DNA of 64,000 nucleotides, taken from Trichobilharzia szidati (lineage: Eukaryota > Platyhelminthes > Trematoda > Strigeidida > Schistosomatidae). Within the stretch, counting starts at the first letter, position 1; the number at the start of each line of letters is the position of its first letter. Below are positions 10,936 through 22,474 of the stretch, piece by piece. The stretch lies in NCBI GenBank assembly GCA_944472155.2, contig OX235272.1:5750354-5814353 (forward strand). Direction: 5' to 3'. The notes beneath the pieces were generated by a model, which was given only the letters and a program-made list of their open reading frames with translations, searched no databases and was not told the DNA's origin. A program made the position numbers and the translations under genes.

Positions 10936-11754
10936 GTGGTGTTTGTGTAGAAGATTCCTTCAAGAGACTGCATTGTGAAAAATCAAAACATTACTAAATA
11001 CGCAAAATAAATATGACAGTCACTTGATAGATTTTCCTGATGAACCAACATCAGTTACAGTGGTGATGGAAAACTAAGGAGCAGCTGACTGCTGTGTTAA
11101 TCTATTTCGGGACTCCTCAGCATTGTGCGTCCATAACTTCACGAGGTATAGAACCTTGAACTTACAGGCTACCAGACAAAGCAACAGTGACCACTGAGTC
11201 ACTTGAACTGGAATTCAGTAACCCTGGAGTCCTAACTTTGTCGATTTATGACATAGTACTGCCTTGGCTTTGCTGAGAATCCACTTCGGCTTGACATAAT
11301 GGACCCTACTGGTCGCTACTTCCACTGCATACTGGTCAGCTGTCTGTCTATTATATCTGAATCTGAATTTAAATGCAATTTGTCAATTTCTCCTAGTCAG
11401 GAAAGCCAAAGCTAATATTCAAAATGGACTGAACGCTGAAGGTCGTAAGTAGTGCTTTAGGTATTTCAAGTATTATACGATTAGAAATTAAATATAACCT
11501 GGGTTATAAGACTGAATGTGCGTCAGAAACCAGGAAATGTTTTAATAGGAATTTATGCTTTAGGCTATCCAGTCTAGTCTGGAGAATTTGATAAAAATGC
11601 CACTAAATTAATCTAAATTCGATAGTTTGAATGGATTTATTTGACTTTAGGATAGACTTAGAACTAGTTCGTATGAACTGAGGAATTTAAGTAAACTATC
11701 TATGATTCATCTAGATTCCGATGTCAGTGATTATGAACTGCCAGTTCAATCGCT
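10936..11754. other. Unassigned sequence
   Basis: No supported gene. The part at 11100-11340 has the look of an old SINE-like repeat but I could not identify both promoter boxes, so I do not assign it. Confidence 0.35.
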
Positions 11755-12455
11755 TTTCTATTATTATTACTATTATTATTATTGCCCCCTTGGGTTCCTA
11801 GTGGAACATAGGGCTTCAGCTGCACGCCTCCACTTACTTCAGTCCTCTGCTGTACTTTTCACCTGCGTCCACGTTAATCCATACTGTTTCAATTCCTCTT
11901 CACACGATCTCCTCCATGTCACCCTTGCACCGACGTTCCACTCGCCGCTTCCCTTTCAGGTTCCACTAGAGCTATGGCCTGACGCGCGATGTCACCTAGC
12001 GGCCACCTCAGCGAGTGTCCAATCCATCTCCACTTTCTCCTGCATATTTGTTGAGTGATTGGTTCTTGTTTTGTTTGTTCCCATAGTTTCTTGTTGGTCA
12101 TTCTTTCCGGATATCCGATCTTCAGTATAGAACGAAGACAGTTGATGATAAAGTTCTCCAACAGGCTGCTGGGAATATTCTTTGTGACCCGCCAAGTTTC
12201 TGATCCATCCGTATAGAAGGACTGACTTGACGTTTGTATTGAAAATCCGAATTTTGTTGTTGATGCTGAGTGACAAAGATTTCCAGATTGGTTTCAGGAT
12301 GATGACTGTGTTTCTCGCCTTTCCAATTCTCGATTCGACATCCTCGTCCGTTCCACCTGCCTGTAGTTGAGACAATGCTCCCTAGATAAGTGAATGAAGT
12401 AACCTCTTTCAAATCCCTTCCGTTGATGGTGATTGGCGCTTTTCTACAAATGGAG
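11755..12455 (-). mobile_element. RTE-clade LINE, C-terminal portion
   Basis: The minus strand encodes, with frameshifts, 'KEVTSFTYLGSIVSTTG' (about 12412-12362), 'DEDVESRIGKARNT', 'NNKIRIFNTNVKSVLLYG' and 'CRRKWRWIGHSLRWPLGDIARQAI' split across frames to about 11970. The 3' tail (about 11780-11830) matches other copies, followed by an impure ATT microsatellite (11759-11782). The 5' end is truncated. Confidence 0.8.
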
Positions 12456-13177
12456 TGATTTGACAGTGATGCTATATGACATACTGATAGAGGTCAAGAA
12501 CTGAGATCTGTCTGATTTCGATTCGTAGTGAATAGTCTGGCCAAACAAACTCGACTGGCGTGATATTTCAAGTCAACATTACTTAAAGATCTTTGGATTT
12601 TACTGCTTATCAAAGCGGTTCCATGTTGTAATAAAGCATTCTAAGACTGAGACCATCAAATAGGTAAATGAAATAAAATTCATTAAAGTGACATCTGTCG
12701 AAGTTAATCCCCAAGGCAGTTTAAAGTCCTGAATGCAATTTTGAGTTTACTTTCAGGGAATGATGCTTTTCGAACAAGCAACAAGAGTTAATAAAACAGG
12801 ATTTAATGAATTCGGCTGAATACTCTCCACTTATAAGGATATAAAATTAACATAAAATGCATTAGGGTTCAGTCACACCACTCACATAAACAATTAATTG
12901 TCAGAAAGTGAAAGAACTCGAATATATCAAGAATTTCGAACTAAATAACAATATTGATAATAATAGTAACAATAACAGTAGTAATAATCCAAAATAATGG
13001 TGTTAAAAGGAGTTAGGATAATGTTTACGATAATCAAGAATAGTCATAATAAGAGGAAGAATGAAACATTAATAATAATCACAGTTAATAAGAAAAACAT
13101 ATGACAGTGGTAGATCCATAGTGACAACCACTTACTTTTGTACATACAGACCAAGTTTATAGACTCTAATTTCACTA
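12456..13177. other. Unassigned AT-rich sequence
   Basis: Low-complexity A/T-rich sequence with ATA/AAT trinucleotide runs (about 12945-13080). No gene or repeat family recognised. Confidence 0.4.
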
Positions 13178-14660
13178 CGGGGTGCCTCTGATAATTATAC
13201 ATAACATTCAACTGTTGTACGACAATGCTGCATGCCAAGTAATTCACAACGGGAAACTCAAGGAAACCTTCGAAGTAAGATAAGCTGGCTGCCTACTATC
13301 GCCAATGATTTTCCTGAATGCAGTGGATTGGATAATGCGACAGACAGAGTGCAATGAGGAAATAGGCATAAAATGAACCCAAACAAAACACTTGGAGGAT
13401 CTGGACTTCTCCGATGATATATGTCTGATTTCTCACAAACTGGAAGATATGCGACTGAAAAGCAACAAGTTGGCAGAAGAAGCATCAAAGATAGGACTTC
13501 AGGTGAACATAGAGAAGACAGAGGTGATGAAGATTCCTGGACAAGAACAAAAAACAGACAACAATCAGTGATATAAGAATAAAACTTGGGCATTGTGGTA
13601 GAGTGTAATTCCATTATGGGTAAATTTTATTTTGATAGAGTCTCACAGTGTTATACAGTAATATTTAGTGATGACGTTTCGAGCACAATTCATTGCTCAT
13701 AATCATATCAAGGTAATCACACGACTTCCTAAATTCATTTATATAGTTCCATTGATTTTCACTTGATTTTCACTCGATAATACTACCAATCAAATCAAGT
13801 GAAAATCAAGTGAAAAACAACGGAACCATATAAATGAATTTAGGAAGTCGTGTGATTACCTTGATATGATTATGAGCAATGAATTGTGCTCGAAACATCA
13901 TCAGTAAATATTACTGTATAACACTGTGAGACTCTATCAAAATAAAATTTACCCATAATGGAAAGACAACAATCAGCATAAATGGAAGGAACCTGAAAGA
14001 AACAACCTCTTTTACCTACGTACTCACTTGGTAAGCATCGTTCCAACTACAGGTGGAAGGAACTGACGAGGATATCAAAGCGAGGATCGGAAAAGCAAGA
14101 CAAGCTTTCACTACTCTCAAGTCTGTGTGGAGATCAACAGCACTCAGCATCAAAAATGAGATCCGGATTTTCAACTCCAATGTGAAGTCAGTGATACTAT
14201 ACGGATCAGAAACTTGCACTGCGCGTCATAAAGAGCATCTCAAACCAACTACAGACCTTCATCAACAGCTAGTTGTCTTCGCTCAATACTCAAGATCAGA
14301 TGGCCGGCCAGAAAAGATCAGCAACAGGGATCTCTGGCAATGAGCGAACCATCTCAGCAGGAACCGATTGTGAAACAAATAGGCAGGAAGAAATGGAGAT
14401 GGATTGGCTGGCCATACTCTGAGGAAACATATCATCAAGTGACATCACTAGACAAGCCATCGCTCGAGTGGAACCCGACTGAATGGGAAGCGGCGAGTTG
14501 GTCGTCAGTGCGAGGGTGGGTGACTTGGAGGAGGTCATGTGAAGAGGAGATGGAAGCATGTGGGCAGACTTGGAGCCAGGTGAAGACTCTATCAGAGAAC
14601 TGAACGCAATGGAGACGCACGGCTGAGACCCTGTTTTCCTCTAGGAATTAAAGGAAATAA
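13178..14660 (+). mobile_element. RTE-clade LINE, RT to 3' end, split by a fold-back element
   Basis: Starts in the RT with 'YGVPLIIIHNIQLLYDNAACQVIHNGKL' (from 13178), then 'LEDLDFSDDICLIS' (the F-x-DD catalytic motif, here FSDD, about 13397-13440), 'KLAEEASKIGLQVNIEKTEVMK' and on to the connection region. It is interrupted at 13569-13962. It resumes with 'ENEIRIFNSNVKSVILYG'-like residues, 'GRKKWRWIG' (about 14383-14410), 'TWRRSCEEEMEA' and the 3' tail (about 14620-14660). A 13-bp duplication, agacaacaatcag, flanks the interruption. Confidence 0.85.
13569..13962. repeat. Fold-back element (near-perfect palindrome)
   Basis: Arms at 13611-13780 and about 13795-13961 are reverse complements with only a few mismatches; each begins or ends with ccattatgggtaaatttta. 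The loop is about 10-20 nt. A unique 40-bp head (13569-13610, 'cattgtggtagagtgtaatt') precedes the left arm. The same head occurs at about 43669 and 52083, and a diverged arm at 44215-44325. The 13-bp sequence agacaacaatcag occurs on both sides (about 13556-13568 and 13963-13975), as expected for a target-site duplication inside the RTE copy. No protein is encoded. Confidence 0.85.
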
Positions 14661-16424
14661 TAATTTCACAGGCCTCCCTAATTGCAAGCACCTTCCTGTT
14701 TGTTGTTTATCTGCTGACAACACTGAATAACTTGACAGCGTCAATATCACGCCGGTAGTTAACAAGATGCTTTGTTATCCAACTTTTAGGCACTTTAGCT
14801 GTTCTCAACCACTTTGGCAAATGCTCCATTATGCCAGTAGACAGTCACCTTTCCGTACATACTGACTATTTATTTGCTTCCATAAACACACTCAAATTGA
14901 TATGTATTCAGTGTGAAGTGTAGAAGATTGGCGATTGGTTTCTCTCAGATTATTGAAGCATCCGCTTGATGGTGTTAAGGAAGAAGAGTTTCGCAGAATA
15001 AGAAGTTCTTTCGATAGGTCTATCGAGTCTTCTTTTGACTACTTGTTGTATATTATCTCATTTGATCGGCACATTGATATATTCAGAGTTCTTTGGAACT
15101 GTCTCCGTGTTTTTTTAATCGGACCTTTTAAAACTTAAAATTGCGTATGTCAGTTAGTTTGAATATGAGTAGTTCCAGTCTAACTGGCTTTTACCAGTTC
15201 CTGTTTTGATTCCACTGCGGTTTGCTCTTGTCCCTTTTACTTATATGTTAACTGATATATTGTTAACAAAAGAGAAAAGCATCCTCCTTCTAGGAGACAC
15301 AAAATACTTAAGGTATTCATCTCGATGATTAAATTATGGGATTTGTATTGTTTGCACTGCATAATTCAGTTGGACAGCATAGAAACATAAAAGGTGTGGA
15401 GTTATATGAAGTAAAAAAGGTATGAGCACCACTACTTACGAATTGCTTTCTGATTAAATTGAAAATGAATAGCCAATTTTTCTTTTCAGGACAAAATGAA
15501 TTCATCTTGTTTCATGGGGCTTTCGTCAACTCGCTACAATCATTTTGACACAAGTTAAACTTTGATTTTCAAAAGCCAGTTCATTTCAGAAGAATGGAAT
15601 ATGATAATAATAATAATTTGCTTTATTCCAGAAACAGTACTAGTGGTACAGTGTCGAATTTTCAGCACAATATCTACAATATTTGCATCTAATTTTATCC
15701 AACGTTTAAAAGGAGCATTTCAAAAAAATAAATATAAAGACAACAACAGCAAAAAAACAAAAAAATAATAAAGAAAATGGGAGAAAATACCAAGAAGTAG
15801 AAAGGAAAATAAACAGCATATAATAATAACTCAGTATTGGGTAGTGGAAGCTATGATATGATTATGCATGGTGACAGTAAAGCTATAGTCATACAAGAAT
15901 TAATGAAATGATATTTAAGAATGTTTATCGCCAAGATGATCAGTTAATTTGGTTGAAACAACACTAAACAATCATAAAATAACATTTCAGGTTTGTTGTT
16001 TTGTTTTTTATTGTCAGGTCTAATGCAGTGTTTGTAGTGGTAGTGTGAGTAATCCTGAATAATACAAAATTTTGAGATGATGGTAATGGAGTTCACAACC
16101 AATGTTTGACAGTTAATATTGCCGAAAAAAAAATAAAAAACACAACCACAAAAACTAATAATTACATGATGGTTTATGACAGGACAATTTGGTAATACTC
16201 ATAGTGCTAATATAGTCGGAACCAGTAGATACGCAAAAGAAGAAATAGAGTAAAGTACAAAAAGTAAGCTATGTTAATTATTTCGGTAGCTAAGTATGTT
16301 TAAGAAGGAGTTCACTATAGAATACAAAATAAGAGAGAAATAAAAGAGCCTAAAAGAGTCTACATCTTGAAGGTTCAGTTTTGTTTAGCGGCGCTGTAGC
16401 TAGACAGCTGGCTGAAAAATACTG
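14661..16424. other. Unassigned AT-rich sequence
   Basis: No supported gene over 1.7 kb. The block at 15604-15720 (TAA repeats followed by 'tttgctttattcc' and diverged sequence) resembles 44672-44800 and is probably an unnamed dispersed repeat. A-rich tracts occur at 15720-15800 and 16120-16160. Confidence 0.4.
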
Positions 16425-17210
16425 TCATTATTCCCTTAGGTACCAAGTGAAAAATAGAGCATAAACAGTACCTCCCCTCTTTGCCCCATTCTCTGCGGTC
16501 CTCTCTAGCTGGTCGGCCATGAGTTTTCATCTCCACATCACACCATCTCCAACATGCCACCCTAGACCGATATCCAGCTCGTCTTTTTCCTTCCGGGCTC
16601 CATTTGGGAGAAGGACTGGCAGTTGATGTCAACCAGTGGTATCCCCAACATTAGTCCGATCTATTAACGTTTTATTCTGAATATTTACTGATCAATAGGT
16701 CACTGATTGGCTCATTCTTAGATTTTATAGTCATTAGTTCTTTAAAACTATTATATCTGCTGTTTAGAAAAGACTTCGGCATCCTGCTGGAAATCCTTTC
16801 TGCGATGGAAACTCCAAGTTTCTGACCCATATAGAAGAACTGACTGACTCAACACTAGTGTTAAAAATTCGAATTTTGTTCTCTGTGCTGACTACAGAAG
16901 ATTTCTTTACGGATTTCAGAATAATCAATGACTGTTTTGTCTTTCCTTTTCTGGTTTCTACATCCTCCTCTGAGCTTTCGTTTACAGTTGAAACAATACT
17001 TCGTGAAAGAATTGATATGTTTTCAAATTTCTCCCGTTGGTAGTGATTATGGTTATGTTTATCACCTCTGTCTTCAACATGTTCACCTTGAATCCCTCCT
17101 GTCTTTGCTGCTTCTTCTGTCAATTTGTTGTTTTTTGCGTATAAGTCTTCAAGGCTGTGGGACATTAAACATAAATAATTAGCAAAATTCAGATTTTCGA
17201 TCACACAATA
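16425..17210 (-). mobile_element. RTE-clade LINE, C-terminal portion (old copy)
   Basis: Minus-strand translation shows 'DLYAKNNKLTEEAAKTGGIQ' (about 17155-17095), 'ISILSRSIVSTVNESSEEDVETRKGKTKQ', 'ENKIRIFNTSVESV' (about 16883-16840) and the basic C-terminal block to about 16440. More diverged than other RTE copies, with many frameshifts. Confidence 0.75.
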
Positions 17211-17760
17211 GGTATGGTCGGTTGCTCGGTCGGTTTTCGACATAGAACTTTGCACATACGTGCGGCAATTCAAGTCGCCACACTTCATTCCATGAAGCAC
17301 ACAAAGCAAGAGAAGAAAGTAGGAGAAATGCATAATATAGACAGTAAACAGAGGTGTGAGACAAAGGAATAGTAATAACGGAGAACAAAACAGTTTGATT
17401 GAAAATCATAAGTCACAAGGAGTGGATGCATCTCCGCCAGCCATTGAGAACGATTTTGAGCCATATCACCAATTGTTTCAAACCATTGGTTTTTACCGTC
17501 CCGAGGACCTCAACCAGCGAGTCTACACCTTCCTACGTGGCTTAGACAAACTGTTGTGGATTTCATTGACTGGTGCCATGTTTTCGTTTGACCACCACTG
17601 GCTAGCTCTTTTACAGCCTAACCCTATATCAGCTAACATTGCCCGTTGTCGAGGCATACGTAGCACATGTCCTAACCATCTAAGTCGATGTAGTTTCACA
17701 GTCTCGTGGACTGATCTCATCTCGTTACTGACTAATACTCTTAGTATGATTAATAGTTAA
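17211..17760 (-). mobile_element. Second RTE-like LINE family, C-terminus and 3' UTR
   Basis: Minus-strand translation from 17760 reads LHRLRWLGHVLRMP (about 17691-17650), then 'GWRRCIHSL' ending near 17415. This is a LINE C-terminal motif distinct from the 'KWRWIGH' family. The following 200 bp (17405-17211) is its 3' UTR, shared with loci 35455-35800 and 60960-61375, which also retain bits of the same C-terminus. Degenerate. Confidence 0.65.
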
Positions 17761-18435
17761 ATAACAGGACAAGAAAGTAGATATATCCATCCAGAAAATA
17801 TAAAAATCTCACTCCAACCATAACAGAAGCACTCCAAAAATAAATCACTGTACTTCAATAACACTGAATACTTGAATAAACCTATCCGTCATCTCCTGTG
17901 AATAAAATTTTGGGAAAAAAACACTTATAGCAAGCGAATTCATCCAGTTATAAGTGGAAGCATGTTTAGAAATGATGATTTAAAATTGTATAAACACTTG
18001 ATAGACAATTCGTTTTTTTTTAAAATAGCTAAACAATTATTTATTTTGATATTATTTATTCTGACTTGTTAGTCTCCATTATAAGAGAATCATAATCCCG
18101 GTCATCATGTTTCAAGTGGTATTTGTCACTCACTATTATATACATCTGCGCACAGCGTGTTAAATATTTATTGTCGAAATCATGCCTCGGATGAATTCGC
18201 TTACTCACTGATTCATTTACACACAACTAAGTAGTAGATAAACTCAGCATGGAATAAGTGTTTAGACAATGTGTATTTCAAAGGAAAGTGGAATAGAACA
18301 CATTTCTTTCAGCAAAAAAGGAAATATTCCTTTCTACTCAAATTTTAAGTTATTTTGATATATAAAGGATGTCGTTGTGGTGCTTTCGCTCCAGACCAGG
18401 AGTTAGATAACTAGAAATCATTAAACACAAAGAAC
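17761..18435. other. Unassigned AT-rich sequence
   Basis: No supported gene or repeat recognised. Confidence 0.4.
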
Positions 18436-18725
18436 TCAAGGAAAGGATCAAAGGACAAAGAGAGAGAGGGGAAGATAGGTTGGAAACACGCTGAGGAAAC
18501 CTTTGTGTGACGTCAAACACCAGGCTATCGAGTGGAGCCTGATTGGGAAACGACGAGCTGGGCATCTACAAGTGACCTAGTGGAGATCATGTAACAGGGA
18601 GATGAAAGTAGTAGGAGCAGTCGTGGAGCCAGCTGAAGATTGCTGCAGAGAACAGGGTGTTATTTAGAAGTACTTCTGAAGCCTATATTCCACTTGGAAC
18701 CCGGAGGAATAATAGTATCAATAAT
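18436..18725 (+). mobile_element. RTE-clade LINE 3' end
   Basis: Short C-terminal remnant ('EETFV', then 'RVEPD..' equivalent to the EWNP region of other copies) followed by the family 3' tail: the 'gaagcctatattccacttgg' block at about 18680-18700 and a short AAT tail. Confidence 0.65.
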
Positions 18726-18804
18726 CCCACCTCGTAAACACAGGGTTCTATTTATGATACAGTGGGATAAAAAGAGAGATGCAGTTTTACGCAAGAAGAT
18801 TTGT

Positions 18805-19248
18805 TATAGGATTTCATCATGAGCTAACATCGGTTTGAGAGCCATTAGAAGACCTAGGAGTATTGGACAGCAGTTTCGTCCTAGTTTGGGACTCTTCACA
18901 GTAAACACCTACCGCTACTGTTCGAACCCATGACCTTCTGGTTAAAAGGCGAGCTCGCAGACCATTAAGCCACTGGGACGCTATCCAATGGCCAGTGCAT
19001 GAATTTCAACTTCTGCCATTTCACGACATAGAGCGACTACTAGACAATGACTTTGGCGAGTATTTGTCCCCACACGCTACCCGGCCGGAAGGTCCTGGAT
19101 TCAAACCCCTGTGGGTGCGTATTGTGAAGAGTCCCGAACTAGGACGAAATAACTGTCCAGTACTCTTAGGTTTTCCAGTGGTTGTCTCATCAATTTCAGC
19201 TCATGATGAAACCTTGTAACAAATCAATCAAATCCCTACAAACCAGTA
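18805..19248. mobile_element. Inverted paired-hammerhead SINE unit
   Basis: Left arm (minus): tail (18805-18870), hammerhead (about 18871-18905), tRNA-like segment (about 18912-18995). A spacer (about 18996-19090) is followed by a partial tRNA-like segment (B box GGATTCAAACC, about 19096-19106). The right arm (plus) has a hammerhead (about 19118-19163) and a tail to 19244. In both hammerheads the conserved C3 is missing (TGTGAAGAG instead of TGCTGAAGAG), while GAAA and the GTC cleavage triplet remain. Neither should cleave. Confidence 0.75.
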
Positions 19249-19884
19249 GTTGAAGATAAGGTTTATTAGTATTGATAAACTGTATTGTATTCCCGAAAGT
19301 GTATTTTAGGCCTAATCAACCTCACTTTCGTAGCCAGGTGGTATCTTACACTACCAGATTAACTAAAAGGAAAAGATTCAGCTTACACCTCCTGAAAATG
19401 TCTTTAGGTATAGGGGATGATGAGAAATGACTGGAATACACAGCCACTATGCGACTGTTGTCTCAAAAAATAATTCAATTGTCTGTGATCCTCTTCTTTC
19501 ATCTACAGCAGGAGAAATAAACGACTTAATGATTGGGAGTTAACCGAATGAATTCCTTTAATTCCCTGAAGAATAATCAAGTCCAACTAAGGACTTAACT
19601 AACGGAGGAACTTAACAAAGGGATGATTCAAGCTGTTCCTCTATCTAGACGCCTATTCACCTATAGTCACCCATAAATTCCTGAATGCCTAGTATACCTT
19701 CGTTGCACTAAGATTTACTAAGGTCTTAGATAAAAAGAACATTACTAAGTTGGATAAACACTGACTAAATACTCTCCCAATATATAACTTAAGGTGTTTA
19801 AAGACGTGTTTTAAGGAGTATTGATCCAAGTAGTCTGAGCTGACATTTGTACTCTATTTATGTGCCTCAATGTTTCGAAAAGTA
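19249..19884. other. Unassigned sequence
   Basis: No supported gene or recognised repeat. Confidence 0.4.
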
Positions 19885-20100
19885 AAACGCTCACCAACGC
19901 TGGATGTTCGGGCTGGATCTCCAGTCAACACACTCGTAAACCTTGCCTAGTTTATTAGCCTGTAGTAAATCTGGAAAGGAGGGAAGATTAAGAATGGAGC
20001 TACTAACACCAACAAGTAAAAAATAACACCATCACTCCTGAAATTCTCAGGCTAGAAACCCTATGCTTCCCTTTCTAGTGCAAAGAATAAAAGGAAGTCC
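19885..20100 (+). mobile_element. tRNA-SINE with RTE-like tail (diverged)
   Basis: Organisation parallels the better copy at 23050-23292: a diverged tRNA-like head, a body ending 'ggaaaggagggaagatt', a segment 'acaccatcactcctgaaa', and a 3' end like that of RTE ('ctagaaaccctatgcttcc'). Confidence 0.5.
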
Positions 20101-20180
20101 TGATCATTATGTACACTGTCACTCTTCCTGCCTGATTTGTGAAACTGTTTATTAAAACACTAACGTTGTGTCTATCAATA

Positions 20181-20415
20181 TTCATGAGCCATTGAATCGG
20201 GTCCCAGTGGCTGAATGGTATACGGGCTTGCCTTGTAACCAGAAGGTCCTGTGTTGTAACCCTGGTGGTGGGTGCGTATTGTTAGTGATTCCCAAACTAG
20301 GATGAAACAGCAGCTGTCCAGTACCCCCTGCTTTCAATGGTTCTCTAACTCATATCAATCCGTGATCAACTCGTAAAAACAAAACTAACCCCTACAAACC
20401 AAACTATAGAAAATA
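20181..20415 (+). mobile_element. Hammerhead SINE, single-arm copy
   Basis: tRNA-like segment (A box region cagtggctgaatggt, about 20205-20219; degenerate B box about 20254-20264), hammerhead segment (about 20276-20322) and 3' tail ending caaaccaaactatag. The core is damaged: TGTTAGTGA replaces CTGANGA, although GAAAC and GTC^CAGTAC remain. Confidence 0.7.
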
Positions 20416-20894
20416 TCTAAATTATGTTGCTTTTATGAGCTGTTAACTATATGTTCCGCTAACTATATTTATGACTAATCTCAGATACTGACAATGGTGG
20501 AACTAATGCGAGTCACTTTGTTGAAGTCTGGTCAGGAGTTAGGAAATAACAACACGTGTACCCTCCATATATGTACATATATATATGCATTCATCTACTG
20601 ATAGAAACAAGATCTAATCTTACATTAAATTGATTCATATATTGCGTGAACTCCGAGAGAGATGTTACATCACGATTAGTACTTCTATCTTAATGAAATA
20701 ATATAAATTATTGTAAGCTTGCGTGTAGTATACATTTAAGGAGAGAAGAATGTGAAACAATCAGTTTGAGTAGGCTTCAATCCTAGATGTCAGATGTGAA
20801 TACTGATATTTGGTTCTTAAATTGATATGACAGCAATTCAAGAAGAAATACAATTATACAAGAATGAAATCAAGATAATTAGTTTTACTGTTAT
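20416..20894. other. Unassigned sequence
   Basis: A short TA-rich microsatellite lies at about 20566-20588. Nothing else recognised. Confidence 0.4.
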
Positions 20895-21145
20895 TGTCAT
20901 TATTCTTATAGGTTCCAAACGGAACATAGGACGTCGGCATCACATCTCCACTTAACTCTCTTCTTTGAAGTCTTTTCAGCTAGAACCACGGTTGGCCATA
21001 CCTTCAGTCACTTTTCAACCCAAGTTCAACTAATCGTTTCCCATTCAGGCTACACTCAATGGCCCGACGCATGATGCCAGTTAGCGGTCCTGTTAGCGTG
21101 TGTTCGATACATATCCATTTTCTTCCACATAATTGCTAGGCGATA
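20895..21145 (-). mobile_element. RTE-clade LINE 3' end
   Basis: Minus strand shows the WKxIGH-type C-terminal block (about 21125-21060) and the shared 3' tail (about 20905-20940). Degenerate. Confidence 0.65.
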
Positions 21146-21224
21146 GGTCATAAGCAATTATTCATGTAAGTTAGATCTTTTGGTGTACACAAATAACAAG
21201 TACAAGTCCTTACACATCAGTCTA

Positions 21225-22285
21225 GTTTTTGATGTGGTTGTGTTCTCTGAGCTGGATGGCTTATTCGCGAAGCTTTCATTGACCTATTAGGTAACATCTT
21301 CAGCGCATACTTCAATTTAAATTGAAGTGAGCTTTTAGATTTCTCCACAAGTTTATTAGTCATCTCTCCTGGTCACTTTCAACGACGTGATTGGTTGTTC
21401 TTGTGTGTTTTCACACCCTTCCAGCTACGTGTATTGGCATTCATGTTGATTGTTTCCTAGACCTGAAGTTTGAACCTCTGTATATGAGATTTTCCTCCTG
21501 TAGATTGGTAAATTTTGTCTATGTCATTGTGTCTATTAACTGACGATTCACTGGAATACTAGGCTTCTAATATTTCTCTAGCATTCTTGGTGTTTCCTCT
21601 GTCTAATAACTGAACGTTGGTTGTCCCAGTCTAATTGATGTTGGTGGTTGTCTGTATGTAGTGATATGAGAGAGTGGATATCATGTCTTTTGATGGCCAG
21701 TTTATGTTCACGCATGAGAAGACGAAGAGTGTCTTCAATTAGACCAGTGTGGTGTTTTCCGTGGTCATCGCAATTTATTCTGTAGATGATGTTGGTTTTA
21801 TCTTCTTTCTTTGTTGAGTCTTTTGGTCGACACAGGGCTGGCTGAGTGAAGTGATTTTGTTGGTTTGTGTGCGACGTCAATTCCCAAAGGTTTGAAGTGT
21901 CTCGCAGTGATTTCTGAAATGTCTTCTTTTATATGGTAGGATGGTTTTCTTTGTGCTTTCCTTGGGGGCCTTTGATTTATCAATACATAGGAAGGAAATC
22001 TCTTACACCAAGGGTCAAACTTCAGGTCAGGGAAACAATCAGTACCAATAAAAGTAACCTGGAAGGTGTGAAAACACAAAATAAACCACTGACGTCCAAA
22101 GTTACCAGGAGAGATGATTAATAAACTCGTGGAGAAATCAAAAAGCTCACCTCAGATTGAATTAGGCGCTGAAGATGTTGCCTAGTAGGGTAATGAAAGC
22201 TACGTTAATAAACTATCCAGATCAGACAACACAACTACACAAAAATCATCCATCTGAGCTACAAATCTTCTCTATCATATCTACA
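21225..22285 (-). mobile_element. Penelope-like element remnant with inverted terminal repeats
   Basis: The centre (22080-21540) encodes on the minus strand 'ISEITARHFKPLGIDVAHKPTKSL', 'NIIYRINCDDHGKHHTG' and 'REHKLAIKRHDIHSLISLHTDNH', i.e. the linker and GIY-YIG endonuclease of a PLE, with frameshifts. Both sides carry a repeat of about 250 bp in opposite orientation: 21225-21480 and about 22015-22285 (each has the 'tgaaaacacacaaga/gaacaac' and 'gagatgactaataaactcg' type blocks in reverse complement). This is the inverted terminal-repeat arrangement known for some PLEs. Confidence 0.75.
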
Positions 22286-22474
22286 TCAGTCTAGAGATGA
22301 TGTAATTTCAAAGTGGTCGATGCGTACCTCAATATTTAGGCATTCTGATCAATATATTCTATTAACAGACAGTTGAGCATCGCTGTGCAGAAGGCGTTAT
22401 TAGCAAAATCATTTATTGAAATAAAAATGCTGTTGTTTAAAGACATTAGTTTCTGCGTGATCATCCATTGTACA

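Noticed and set aside
14340..14603. Small plus-strand ORF as a host gene
   Set aside because: It reads the RTE C-terminal block (KKWRWIG, TWRRSCEEEME), so it is transposon sequence.
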